From Paenibacillus lutrae (GTDB lineage: Bacteria > Bacillota > Bacilli > Paenibacillales > NBRC-103111): a stretch of 64,000 bases of DNA. A model generated the notes under the pieces. The model saw nothing but the letters and a program-made list of their open reading frames with translations. It was not told the origin of the DNA and made no database searches. The DNA is taken from positions 62,001 through 126,000 of the forward strand of contig NZ_RHLK01000006.1 in assembly GCF_009757775.1 (NCBI RefSeq), written 5' to 3'. A program made the position numbers and the translations under genes. Positions 45,483-54,052 of the stretch are shown piece by piece; the first letter of the stretch is position 1; each line of letters begins with the position of its first letter.

Positions 45483-45812
45483 TTACGCATCCGGTGTTAC
45501 ACGTTCCACTTGTGTTCCCGCACCATTCACTTGTACGATTGCCGTCTTGCCGGCAGCGACAGAAACAACCGTGCCTCCAGCCACCTTGATACTTGCCACC
45601 AAGGTACCGTCATTATTCTTAACGATATACATTTTGCCAGCGACCTTCGGCACGATCACAGCGTTCGTAGCGTGCCCAGTCGTCACTTCAATGCGGCCGG
45701 CTTTTGCCTGATCAGCTGATAATGTTACGTCTCCACTGACAAGCGTCACGCCGCCGAGTGTTTCGGTACGCAGCGTTACATTACCGTCAATGTCTAATCC
45801 GGTGTAACCCAT
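45483..45812 (-). CDS. Probable capsid decoration protein (109 aa)
   Basis: The 109-residue protein is all-beta, rich in Val, Thr and Gly (GNVTLRTETLGGVTLVSGDVT, KMYIVKNNDGTLVASIKVAGG). It is encoded directly after the major capsid gene, the usual location of head decoration proteins. Confidence 0.6.
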   Translation of the reverse strand: MGYTGLDIDGNVTLRTETLGGVTLVSGDVTLSADQAKAGRIEVTTGHATNAVIVPKVAGKMYIVKNNDGTLVASIKVAGGTVVSVAAGKTAIVQVNGAGTQVERVTPDA

Positions 45813-45823
45813 TCTCTCACCCC

Positions 45824-46837
45824 TTAAGTCAGAATCGTGCCCAGACCAGGATCGACCTTAGCGATTGCTCTCCAGTTGTTAGGAGCAGCGCCAAAACGGG
45901 CCCGGCCCTTCCATACGTTGTTGTCCGTGTTCTCATCAATATAGGATTTTACCGTCAGTCCCAGACGCTCAAGCCATACAAGACCGGAATAGTTTTGGTT
46001 AAATGTGCTGTCCATCATATACCAACTATCCGTGCCAGCCGTGATTCCATTAGCATTGTTTAAGTATGGGCTGATGATGATGTTCCAGCGGTCGTACTGG
46101 TAAGAAAACGAGTTATTCCCGGTGTTTGGAATGCCATCGGCTCCCACAGCGTCAAATGCAGTCTTCTTGATTCGGGCTTTGTTCGGGATAATAATTGTGT
46201 CTGGCATCAAATTGAGCAGGTTTCCATCGTCGTCTCGGAAGTTTTGCATAGCTTCTTCAACTAGTGCCAGGGCATCGTATGAGAAAGGGAGTCCAAAATA
46301 ATTAGATTGCGTTCCATATCCTCCAGTTACAGAAGGATGATCCGTTGCAAATAACGGCTTTTTATCAGCCGCAGTGATATCGAATATTTTATTATTAGGA
46401 CCAAATGCCATTGTGGCAGAAGATCCATTATTCAGAATGCCAGTAGCGAACTTCTCGCGTCCACGGTTATAAGCAAGTGTAAACTGACCGGCACGCTGCT
46501 GCATTTTGCCGATTTTTCCGTCTTCAACCATCTGTTGGGTGATTTCAAAGGAGTTTTTCCACTCGTCAGGTTCGATCACTTTGCTGAAACCTTCTTGGAA
46601 GGTATTACGCGGATAAGCTCCGCCCTCACCTACCGCCTCAAAGTCCCCGAGAGACGTTTCATATCCGTACTTTTCTGCGAAATTGTTTGTGTCGTCCTCG
46701 TAAAACACATTAGAAATGATGGAATGCTGCTCAAACGCCTCGATTTGTTGTTCGACATACAGCTTAAGAGGCTCTTGAGACTTGCCAAACACTGAATCAT
46801 TGACACCACTCGCTTTTGAAATTACTACACCTGCCAT
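45824..46837 (-). CDS. Major capsid protein (HK97 fold, gpT-like)
   Basis: The product has 337 residues. Features of HK97-fold capsids of the Mu gpT type: an N-terminal arm and helix, the segment EWKNSFEITQQMVEDGKIGK, KPLFATDHPSVTGGYGTQ, LMPDTIIIPNKARIKKTAF and a C-terminal P-domain strand set. It follows scaffold and head genes in the expected order. Length is normal; no protease gene is visible, in line with the separate scaffold protein. Confidence 0.82.
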   Translation of the reverse strand: MAGVVISKASGVNDSVFGKSQEPLKLYVEQQIEAFEQHSIISNVFYEDDTNNFAEKYGYETSLGDFEAVGEGGAYPRNTFQEGFSKVIEPDEWKNSFEITQQMVEDGKIGKMQQRAGQFTLAYNRGREKFATGILNNGSSATMAFGPNNKIFDITAADKKPLFATDHPSVTGGYGTQSNYFGLPFSYDALALVEEAMQNFRDDDGNLLNLMPDTIIIPNKARIKKTAFDAVGADGIPNTGNNSFSYQYDRWNIIISPYLNNANGITAGTDSWYMMDSTFNQNYSGLVWLERLGLTVKSYIDENTDNNVWKGRARFGAAPNNWRAIAKVDPGLGTILT

Positions 46838-46849
46838 ATATTTAGCCTC

Positions 46850-47251
46850 CTATCGCCGGAAATACCCGCGTACTTTTGAATTTGTTGTTGCTCCATCTGT
46901 TGCGCTTATCAGGAATGTACCGTTAGTTTTCGTGGCCGTGACGCGGAGTCCGTCTGTATGCAATGTCACCTTGGATCCCACATCAGTTTGTGCGATTGTC
47001 GCAGTAGACTGAACCTCGAACTCCCTCACCTCGTCCACACGAGTAACCGGGATCGGCTTCGTGCTCGTAGTCTCAGCTGCTTGTGTCCTCTGTGCGATAA
47101 ACTCAGGCGTTGCTGTAGCGCCTGCTTTGGTTAACCGGCCATTGGTTTGCACCAAAGCCTGGCCGAGCACCACACCTTCGTTATCAGTTAGAAGCAAATA
47201 TTCGAATGGATCGCTTGCTCCGTCTAATGATTTAACAGGGATAAATGCCAT
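46850..47251 (-). CDS. Probable head protein (133 aa)
   Basis: The protein has a flexible N-terminus (FIPVKSLDGASDPFEYLLLTD) and a beta-rich C-terminus (STATIAQTDVGSKVTLHTDG, LRVTATKTNGTFLISATDG). It lies between scaffold and capsid genes. Head fibre or decoration protein is the best guess. Confidence 0.6.
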   Translation of the reverse strand: MAFIPVKSLDGASDPFEYLLLTDNEGVVLGQALVQTNGRLTKAGATATPEFIAQRTQAAETTSTKPIPVTRVDEVREFEVQSTATIAQTDVGSKVTLHTDGLRVTATKTNGTFLISATDGATTNSKVRGYFRR

Positions 47252-47263
47252 CTGTCTTCCTCC

Positions 47264-48094
47264 TTATTTCTTGTTACTTTTCTTATAGTGGGCAATGAAA
47301 TCCGACTCTTTCATCTTTCCGGACTTGAGATCCTTCGCATTCATTTTGCGGTATATCTCTAGCACATCATCAGGCACGCTCAACGCGTCAATATCACCAC
47401 CGGAACCGCCGGACGACTTAATGTGCTGCTTGCTGTTAATATTGTTTCTGGCAGCCTGTTGTGCGGCCCTGGTACGCTTTTCGATGATTGCCTCTCGGTT
47501 CGTTGTTTCAAAAGCATCAACAATGGTGTAACCCCGTCTGATTTTCTCTGCGATCTGCTCTGCATTAGGGAGCTTAAAGAGAGCTTGTGGCTCTGAAAAT
47601 GATAACTTGTACTCCGGATATGCCATGTTAAATTCGGCTATTTGCGCTTCTACAGCTGCGCGCTGATTCGCTTCTCTGGATTTTACAACCTCGGGATGGC
47701 TGTCCAGTTCTTCTTTAACGGCTTTCTTTACCACATCGTAATCAAGGCCCTGTTCACTGTACTCTTGGCGTCTCTTTTCCTCTGCAAGCGCCCTCTGATA
47801 GTCGTCCCAATTATGTAATCCGTGTGTTTCACCGAATTGCTGGGCAACCCAACTATCACGCTCTTTAAGCTTTTGCTCGGCGTCTTCTTTGGCACGGCGA
47901 AGCTCTGCATACGCCCGGTCCTTTTCGAAGTCTCGTCCAGGAGTCTCCAGTTCAGCCTCATCATCTACTGACTCATCCGCATCCGGTACTTCCTCGACAT
48001 CAACTTCTGTATCTACATAATCAGCGCTATCCGCTGTTTCGATTGATGGTTCAGCGACCTCCATCGTTTCTGCGCTTGTATCAATGTCAGTCAT
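47264..48094 (-). CDS. Capsid scaffolding protein
   Basis: The 276-residue protein has a very acidic N-terminus (about 50 residues rich in Asp and Glu), a central coiled coil (YAELRRAKEDAEQKLKERDS) and a basic C-terminal segment (KLKSGK-like, ending IAHYKKSNKK), the classic layout of podovirus scaffolds. It is encoded between portal and capsid genes. Confidence 0.8.
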   Translation of the reverse strand: MTDIDTSAETMEVAEPSIETADSADYVDTEVDVEEVPDADESVDDEAELETPGRDFEKDRAYAELRRAKEDAEQKLKERDSWVAQQFGETHGLHNWDDYQRALAEEKRRQEYSEQGLDYDVVKKAVKEELDSHPEVVKSREANQRAAVEAQIAEFNMAYPEYKLSFSEPQALFKLPNAEQIAEKIRRGYTIVDAFETTNREAIIEKRTRAAQQAARNNINSKQHIKSSGGSGGDIDALSVPDDVLEIYRKMNAKDLKSGKMKESDFIAHYKKSNKK

Positions 48095-48148
48095 AAGTCC
48101 TCCTTAGAGGGGATTTTTGCGCTGTCCCCAAGCGAGATATAGAATGTG

Positions 48149-48283
48149 TTACTTGCTTCCTTTGGTGCGCAGATCGCCGCCTTTACGTACGGTCGGCTTC
48201 TTGCCTGTAGATGATGCTTGAGGCGCTTTAATAAAGGCGCTAGACGCATTAGGTACCTTGTAGCCGCTCTTACTGTTGCTCAT
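48149..48283 (-). CDS. Small basic phage protein (44 aa)
   Basis: ATG 48283 has GAGAGGTGG upstream. The 44-residue product is Ser/Lys-rich (SNSKSGYKVPNASSAF, KKPTVRKGGDLRTKGSK) and disordered. It lies between portal and scaffold. A longer frame to 48373 would run through a terminator hairpin and is rejected. Confidence 0.5.
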   Translation of the reverse strand: MSNSKSGYKVPNASSAFIKAPQASSTGKKPTVRKGGDLRTKGSK

Positions 48284-48320
48284 TCGTTTCACCACCTCTC
48301 CGGTAAACTGGACAAAGAGA

Positions 48321-48350
48321 AAGGGCACCCACGCGGCGGTGGAATGCCCT
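48321..48350 (-). terminator. Hairpin below the portal gene
   Basis: Stem AGGGCA-CACCG-type / TGGGTGCCCT with one bulge, followed on the minus strand by TTTCTCTTT. It may reduce transcription from the portal gene into the scaffold and capsid genes. Confidence 0.55.
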
Positions 48351-48385
48351 GTTATTCTTTCTTTTATCGACATTTCGTAGAGGCA

Positions 48386-50362
48386 TTAAGCTGCACCTCC
48401 CAATGCTTGCTGCAGGATCGCTTCCTGTTCTTCCGGCGGCAGTGATTTAAACTGCTCCAGTTGTTCCGGGCTCAGGCTGCCGAGTATTTGTTCGGGTGAC
48501 TGAGGCGCTGGTTGCCCGGCCTCCGCACCCTGCATCATCATCGCCTCTTGCTGCATCTGCTCTTCAATCTGTGACTTAATCTGCTTGGCCATCGGGAAGT
48601 TGAGCGACTCCAAGATCGTCCAGTATTGCAGCTTATCAATAGCACCCATGCCGAGCATCTCTTTGATCTGGTTGTACATAAAAATAGGATCTTTGGGCAG
48701 TCCAGACCCGACATCTGCTGAGAATAGAAAGTCCGTATTGTAGTAGAGTTCCCCGTTGTCGTCCGTCATCAGGAACTTATACCGGTCAAAGTCCTTGTAC
48801 TCGTCATTACCATCAATGTCCTTAGTCAGGTACGGCCGGGGCTCATCATAGAAAGCCAACTTGAAGTACAGCATCAACTCGAACAGCTCTTTGAACGCCG
48901 CATTCTTGTTGTACTGCTTTGACTGCAGCCGACCACTTGCCTGCTGAACTTGGATTTGCTTGGCAATACCACTCTTTGCGCTGTTGTCTTCCTTGCCTTG
49001 AAAGGAGTTTGTGATTCCCAATGTCGATTGAGCATGATCGTATAATTTATCGAGAAACGCCATGTCTTGCCCAATTTCAGCTTGTAAATCTTCCGAACCA
49101 ATAGCTCCTAGCTGTTGAACAGTGCCTTTGATAATCTGGTATGTCACATTGGTAATGGTTACGTTTAGATCTTCAGGCATTTTAATAATTGATCCCGACT
49201 GCATAACCTTTTCTTCCATCTTCGTGACCACTTTTTTTATGGCGTCCTGTTGATCACGAATAACATCAACATCACTCTGACCACCAAAATCAAAGTTACG
49301 CGGCACGTTACGTCTGATCACGATAGGATACATCTGCGGAATAAAATATGGCACCTCAGTACCCGCAGGAACCATTGTGCCATCGCCTATAATCTTATCC
49401 TCATATAACGTTTCCTTGTCCTCTATGTGCGTTTTAAAGCGCTGGGAGCCGCATTCCAACTCCAGTCCTTCTACATCCACTTTGCTCTCACAGACATCCT
49501 CATATGATATCTGCCCGCACTCTTCACAGCGCCGGACGCGCCGGAAGAAGAACTTCGGCAGGTCCTCCAGCACAGTCTCATTGACCCATACAAACTTGCC
49601 GATATCGCCGTCTTCGTCCTTGTACCAGCAGACTATTTCAGTCACGGTACCATCACCGTTCGCAGAAGCCTTGTTATTGCTGACGGATGTTGTACCGGCT
49701 AGGCTTGTATTTTCGGTGTACTGTTCGGGCTCACGGTCCAGGTCTTTGCCGTACCTGCGCTCTACATAGTCAGCTGTGACGGTAGACAGTACAAAGAAGT
49801 AGTCCATCTTCTGCAGCCTGTACACCCTTGGTTGAGGAATGAGCTGCTTCGGATGTCGAGAGTGGAGCTCCAAGTCACCTTGGTACCTTTGATGCTTATA
49901 GTCCGGATTCCAGGCAAGCTCCATGATTGAGTACCCTTGTACGGGTGTAATGCGCTCATTGGCATCGTTGATGTCCTCGATGTCCAGCCGTTTAAGTGAA
50001 TTGGACACGCTATCCTCGATCATATGAGCCTGATCTGCAAACTCTTCTCGCATGCTCTTCACGCTCGGCTGCGGAATCTGCGTGTTGACTTGTGTCTCGA
50101 TAAACTCGAACACGATGTTATACACATTATTGGCGTGCTTTGTGGGTAAATCTTTGCTATTGATGTTCTTGTCCACTGCACGATTACCAAGGTACAGATA
50201 TTCGCGTTCATCCATCAGGTCCACGTTATGCGAAGCCTTCGCTGTGTCGAACTTCTTCTTCCACTTCTGCAGCTTGGCATCCTTCTCGATCTCATCACTC
50301 TCGCGGTCGATTAATTCCTTCACTTTACTCACCACTTTCTTGAATGGAGCCAGTAGGTCCAT
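48386..50362 (-). CDS. Portal protein (P22-like)
   Basis: The protein has 658 residues. Early segment (EYLYLGNRAVDKNINSKDLP), central NIVFEFIETQVNTQIPQPS and IPQMYPIVIRRNVPRNFDFGGQSDVDVIRDQQDAIKK are typical of P22-like portals. An unusual insertion near residue 275 carries CEECG and CESK...LECG, a possible zinc ribbon. The C-terminus is Gln/Glu-rich. It forms the dodecameric DNA channel at one capsid vertex. Its stop and the terminase start are four bases apart upstream. Confidence 0.82.
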   Translation of the reverse strand: MDLLAPFKKVVSKVKELIDRESDEIEKDAKLQKWKKKFDTAKASHNVDLMDEREYLYLGNRAVDKNINSKDLPTKHANNVYNIVFEFIETQVNTQIPQPSVKSMREEFADQAHMIEDSVSNSLKRLDIEDINDANERITPVQGYSIMELAWNPDYKHQRYQGDLELHSRHPKQLIPQPRVYRLQKMDYFFVLSTVTADYVERRYGKDLDREPEQYTENTSLAGTTSVSNNKASANGDGTVTEIVCWYKDEDGDIGKFVWVNETVLEDLPKFFFRRVRRCEECGQISYEDVCESKVDVEGLELECGSQRFKTHIEDKETLYEDKIIGDGTMVPAGTEVPYFIPQMYPIVIRRNVPRNFDFGGQSDVDVIRDQQDAIKKVVTKMEEKVMQSGSIIKMPEDLNVTITNVTYQIIKGTVQQLGAIGSEDLQAEIGQDMAFLDKLYDHAQSTLGITNSFQGKEDNSAKSGIAKQIQVQQASGRLQSKQYNKNAAFKELFELMLYFKLAFYDEPRPYLTKDIDGNDEYKDFDRYKFLMTDDNGELYYNTDFLFSADVGSGLPKDPIFMYNQIKEMLGMGAIDKLQYWTILESLNFPMAKQIKSQIEEQMQQEAMMMQGAEAGQPAPQSPEQILGSLSPEQLEQFKSLPPEEQEAILQQALGGAA

Positions 50363-50365
50363 GAG

Positions 50366-52252
50366 TTATGCCCCTTTCGTTAGCCCCCACTTCTGAGCCA
50401 GATACTTCTTCTGTTCCGGATTCGCTCGGTTCCAGTCTTCCTGCAGGTCAGCCGGCAGCTTGGAGACGTCTACGGTCATTTCATCCGACATTATTGTTTG
50501 CTGACTTCTAATTTCATTTGCGATCATATCACCAAAAAGAAGATCGTCATGTTTTCCTGGTTGGGCATCGGGGCGATTGTTCTTGTCATATACAAATGTG
50601 AGCCCTTCGTCCAACATTGTTATGTCAGGGAATAAGTCGATGTTATCCCTAAACAGTACAGTCTGTTTATCTATGATTAACGGACGTGTATTACCATCCG
50701 TCTTCCAGCCGAACATCTTGGTGATTTGGTGAGTATAGGTATCATATCTCTCACGAACGTATTGCTTAGGATATTTTAGTCGTTCTAGCTCAATAACTGG
50801 ATAACGGTCAAAGTTAATCTCCACGCCAATTAGCGCTTTGTTGTAGTGCATACCCATGCAGAAGAGTTGATGCGTGTATGTGTCCGGATCTAAGTTAGCA
50901 TGAAGGTAAGCAGCTCTTTTCCCGGTTATGTGATTAATTACTACGCCGGAGTAAAAATCAGAACCTTCGCCTTTGGTATCTCCTCCAAGCGTATAGGTGG
51001 TACGTGGCTGAACTTCCTCGTATATCGTGATATAGCCCTGCGAATTGTCTACCCATTTGATGCTCTCTTTAACAATCTTGTCTTTCGTACCAGGATCGTT
51101 CCAATCAAACGTAAAATACCCACGTTTCGGCGGGTTATCTTTATACAAATTCGTTAGATATTCGATTCTATTTGTGATGATTTCTTTATCAAATACGCAC
51201 CGACCGGTAGCCAGGAAAGCTTCTCGCGGGTTACATGGATACTCTTGCTTGATTAACTCTTTATCGATGTAACCGGACCATTTCTGGTAGTACCAATACA
51301 CCTTTTTCCAAGCTGATTCCTCGCCGAACTTAGCGATCAAGACTTCGTTAAGCAGTGATTTTATCTTTTTGATTACCTCTCGCTCTTGATCGCCGGAACC
51401 TTCCTCATTGAGTACCTTTCGCTTAAAGTCGCACTCGATCTCAGCATTCTCAAAACGATTTTCGTATTCGGGAGTATCAAACCAATAATAAAACTTGGCC
51501 TCCCAAGTGTTCTTGCCAGCACCGTCCCACAAGTCCTTAAACTCATTGTAGCCGTTTGCTGTGCTCTCCAATATCTTGATGCTGTTCTTCGTCAAGGCCT
51601 CGCCTAAACCTGTTAGAATACTGCTGATGCTGTCCCAGAAAGCTACCTCTGACCCATGAAAGAAGTTGATTGTGTTGGACCGGCCCACATCCTTGTTTCC
51701 TGCTGTATCAACCACCCAGGAACTGTTGAGCCTGTCGAACATAAACTCGCGTCGGTTGTTGTACTTTTGAGTCGGCATGATGGGTTCAGGCAATCGACTG
51801 TAAGGGAACTTAGCTTTCTTTTCGAAGATGGTATTCGTGTTGTTGTTGATGTCGGCTATCGTAATTCCGCTGAAGTTCCGCTTTGTGATTGCACAAGCCA
51901 ACTGATAGGCGGTTATTACCGTTGTGAAACCCTGCTGCCGACCTTTAAGCACCAGGAAGTTTAAGTGCAGCCGTTTCCCAGCGTTATAATCGTCTATCGC
52001 TTGGTTCAGATCATCAACAAAGTCTTGCTGAACTTTATTCAAAAAAAAGGGGACAGTCTCCTGATTCTTATCAACGATAACAAAGAACATTTCGACTAAT
52101 CGTTCTGGATAGCGCGCAATTTCGATACGGATATGTTCATTTTCAAGCAGGTAGTCAACTGCAGCTTGTGTGAACTCTCCGTCTTGCGTAATGCTTTTCT
52201 TGCTCTCCCACAATTCCTTCCTTTTCTCGACAATCTGCTTTGCCGTGATCAC
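50366..52252 (-). CDS. terL: Terminase large subunit
   Basis: The protein has 628 residues. The ATPase part has a Walker A-like KGRQQGFTT (near 105) and a Walker B-like FFHGSEVAFWDS with the ATPase coupling segment LESTANGYNEF. The nuclease part has metal-binding acids in GGDTKGEGSDFY (near 425), IGVEINFDRYP and KHDDLLFGDM (near 580). It packages phage DNA through the portal. The start overlaps the small subunit stop by four bases. Confidence 0.92.
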   Translation of the reverse strand: MITAKQIVEKRKELWESKKSITQDGEFTQAAVDYLLENEHIRIEIARYPERLVEMFFVIVDKNQETVPFFLNKVQQDFVDDLNQAIDDYNAGKRLHLNFLVLKGRQQGFTTVITAYQLACAITKRNFSGITIADINNNTNTIFEKKAKFPYSRLPEPIMPTQKYNNRREFMFDRLNSSWVVDTAGNKDVGRSNTINFFHGSEVAFWDSISSILTGLGEALTKNSIKILESTANGYNEFKDLWDGAGKNTWEAKFYYWFDTPEYENRFENAEIECDFKRKVLNEEGSGDQEREVIKKIKSLLNEVLIAKFGEESAWKKVYWYYQKWSGYIDKELIKQEYPCNPREAFLATGRCVFDKEIITNRIEYLTNLYKDNPPKRGYFTFDWNDPGTKDKIVKESIKWVDNSQGYITIYEEVQPRTTYTLGGDTKGEGSDFYSGVVINHITGKRAAYLHANLDPDTYTHQLFCMGMHYNKALIGVEINFDRYPVIELERLKYPKQYVRERYDTYTHQITKMFGWKTDGNTRPLIIDKQTVLFRDNIDLFPDITMLDEGLTFVYDKNNRPDAQPGKHDDLLFGDMIANEIRSQQTIMSDEMTVDVSKLPADLQEDWNRANPEQKKYLAQKWGLTKGA

Positions 52253-52719
52253 GAAAAGAAATCCTCCAGTTTACTTTTCATAGTCACAGTTGTATCGACT
52301 TCTTGTTTATCTCTCCATGCTTGAGGCCTTCTGTTCTTCAGCCAAAATATCTGCGCTGTAGTATCTGGAGCAGCTTGTTTCCTGACTACCTTAGTCACTA
52401 CAATCAATGCTTTACCATCTGGACCCATTAGCGCCTCTCCTGTAACTGGATTGTACAAAGGCTCCCTAGTCTCCTCTACAAATTCAAACCCTAATGCTTT
52501 TTTAAGCAAAGCATTCTCAACTATGATATCGATATCATCTTTGCCGTTTTTTAAAGCCTCCGAGAACTCCTCGTTGTTTGCCTTATAATCGTAATATGTA
52601 GAGGTTGCAATACCAAGATTATGAGCAATTTGCTCATCTGTTAAGCCATCTCTAGCCCATGCTTCTATCCGATTTAATTTAGGCTTCACGTGCGTATCAT
52701 ATTTACCGGGTCTAGCCAT
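52249..52719 (-). CDS. terS: Terminase small subunit
   Basis: The 156-residue protein has an N-terminal helix-turn-helix (RIEAWARDGLTDEQIAHNLGI, STYYDYKANNEEFSEAL) and a C-terminal part with IFWLKNRRPQAWRDKQEV, the motif common to small terminases that recognise pac or cos DNA. It overlaps terL. Confidence 0.88.
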   Translation of the reverse strand: MARPGKYDTHVKPKLNRIEAWARDGLTDEQIAHNLGIATSTYYDYKANNEEFSEALKNGKDDIDIIVENALLKKALGFEFVEETREPLYNPVTGEALMGPDGKALIVVTKVVRKQAAPDTTAQIFWLKNRRPQAWRDKQEVDTTVTMKSKLEDFFS

Positions 52720-52732
52720 CTATCATCCCTCC

Positions 52733-53224
52733 TTATCGTCCACCACCTATTACCAAACGTGCATTAAGCACACCTGATGTCGGTGCGGTTGTCGCTGTAG
52801 CTGTAAAGTATAATGATCCTGCAGGTGTATTGATCATCGGCTTTGTTGACTCCTCCAACAGAAGCACTCCGTTAGCTGGCACGACACCGTTTGCTATGGT
52901 GCTTGTGGGAGTCAATCCAAACGCCGGACGGGCCACAAGGTTAACATTAATAGTCTGATCCGTCTGATTGTAAACGTACACGGCTCGTTTGCCGCCGAGT
53001 TTATAGTTCATCAGATTCATCTCTTTCATCGCCCCGGTATCGGTGCCGAAGTAATGTAAACTCGTGTCTCTTACTGCTAGGTCCTTACATAGATCATTGG
53101 TGTAAAATATCGAGCTGCCTCCGATTGATAAGCTATCCGAAGTGTTAGAAAGCATGTCTTCTCCCTCTGGATACTCCTCTGTCACCCTCTCTCTGTCTGT
53201 GTATCCTTGTTTAATCGTCTTCAT
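52733..53224 (-). CDS. Hypothetical phage protein (163 aa)
   Basis: The N-terminal 60 residues are polar; the rest is beta-rich (YVYNQTDQTINVNLVARP, SLYFTATATTAPTSGVLNARL), suggesting a small beta-sandwich. It starts within the end of the 46-aa gene. Possibly a virion accessory protein although located ahead of the terminase. Confidence 0.55.
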   Translation of the reverse strand: MKTIKQGYTDRERVTEEYPEGEDMLSNTSDSLSIGGSSIFYTNDLCKDLAVRDTSLHYFGTDTGAMKEMNLMNYKLGGKRAVYVYNQTDQTINVNLVARPAFGLTPTSTIANGVVPANGVLLLEESTKPMINTPAGSLYFTATATTAPTSGVLNARLVIGGGR

Positions 53225-53351
53225 TGTTATAGTAGTCCTCTACATACCATATGGCCTTTAAGCTATACATACATGCCAGTGCTAACCAGCACATGGGATC
53301 TAAAAAGTCATATGCGGAGTTTGCTAGTATTTGATCGACTGAAGCCCACAT
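53211..53351 (-). CDS. Small membrane phage protein (46 aa)
   Basis: ATG 53351 follows GAGGTGA at 4 nt. The 46 residues contain one hydrophobic stretch with aromatic ends (CWLALACMYSLKAIWYV) and an acidic tail. It overlaps the start of the 163-aa gene by 14 bp. Function unknown. Confidence 0.6.
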   Translation of the reverse strand: MWASVDQILANSAYDFLDPMCWLALACMYSLKAIWYVEDYYNNEDD

Positions 53352-53395
53352 ATGATCACCTCGGTTAAATAAAAAAGCCACTCGTTAGAGTGACC

Positions 53396-53590
53396 TTAAT
53401 TTATCTTATCAGCATTACAAACCAGATGATCTGTACGCAAATCTATGTAACACTTCATTTTATAATTCCCTGCATCCTCTCCGGCTTCTCTTATATTCTC
53501 TTGGAACAGGGCTACAGCTTCCTTCTCGGCCTGTTCTCTTCCAAGTTTATTTAAGATGTCCGGACTGGTATTCACGCTAAATCGTTCCAC
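53396..53590 (-). CDS. Hypothetical phage protein (64 aa)
   Basis: A 64-residue helical protein (LNKLGREQAEKEAVALFQEN) with two C-terminal cysteines. It lies downstream of the 84-aa gene in the late direction. No known family. Confidence 0.5.
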   Translation of the reverse strand: MERFSVNTSPDILNKLGREQAEKEAVALFQENIREAGEDAGNYKMKCYIDLRTDHLVCNADKIN

Positions 53591-53612
53591 GCTTCCCCCT
53601 CCCTTGCTTCGA

Positions 53613-53867
53613 TCATATCAGTAACCAAACGTTTTCTTTGATTAACGTAAACTCATCCGGCAACATTGTGTGCTTGCCATTTTCCCAATGAACAACAATG
53701 TCCCCACTGAGCCAAGTGCCAGTTGCAAGATTCTCTCCAACCATTAGCGCAATTCCTTTTTCCCCATGATATTCAATCATCGCTGCCGGCCATTGAATAC
53801 GATCATTGTCAGCACGTATGCTACCGAGCCTGTGTTCGAATTCTGATTCCAGTTCCTCTCTTTTCAC
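53613..53867 (-). CDS. Hypothetical phage protein (84 aa)
   Basis: An 84-residue protein with an acidic helical start (REELESEFEHRLGSIRA) and a beta-rich body with KHTMLPDEFTLI. It is the first gene after the iteron promoter region and leader hairpin. The fold may be a small SH3-like barrel. No family recognised. Confidence 0.5.
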   Translation of the reverse strand: MKREELESEFEHRLGSIRADNDRIQWPAAMIEYHGEKGIALMVGENLATGTWLSGDIVVHWENGKHTMLPDEFTLIKENVWLLI

Positions 53868-53908
53868 GATTCATCCCCCTTTTATCCGATCGTATCATGA
53901 ATCGAAAA

Positions 53909-53948
53909 AGAGCGCTATCTCTTCCGCAGTGCGGCGTGGATGCGCTCT
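53909..53948 (-). terminator. Leader terminator between the iteron region and the late genes
   Basis: A 7-bp stem AGAGCGC / GCGCTCT with inner pairing is followed by TTTTTCG on the minus strand. It ends transcripts arriving from the regulator gene, and would also sit in the leader of any transcript starting at the candidate promoter near 53985. Confidence 0.75.
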
Positions 53949-53991
53949 ATCGTGGGTACGTTGGCATGCCTTTTAACTTTCCCATGGTATT

Positions 53992-54052
53992 AATATAGCA
54001 GGCTTTTCCGGTAATTTGTCGGTAAAAAATCGGTAAATTTCCGGTCATTTAA
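53992..54052 (-). promoter_or_regulatory. Candidate late promoter with four 11-bp iterons
   Basis: Four contiguous 11-bp units start at 54009, 54020, 54031 and 54042, each beginning CGGTAA (last CGGTCA) on the plus strand. On the minus strand they precede TATATT (53992-53997) with no proper -35, as expected for an activator-dependent promoter. Spacing of one helical turn places all units on one face of the DNA. Confidence 0.6.

Noticed and set aside
48284-48373. N-terminal extension of the 44-aa gene to 48373
   Set aside because: The extension lies in a terminator hairpin and lacks a ribosome binding site, whereas ATG 48283 has a good one.
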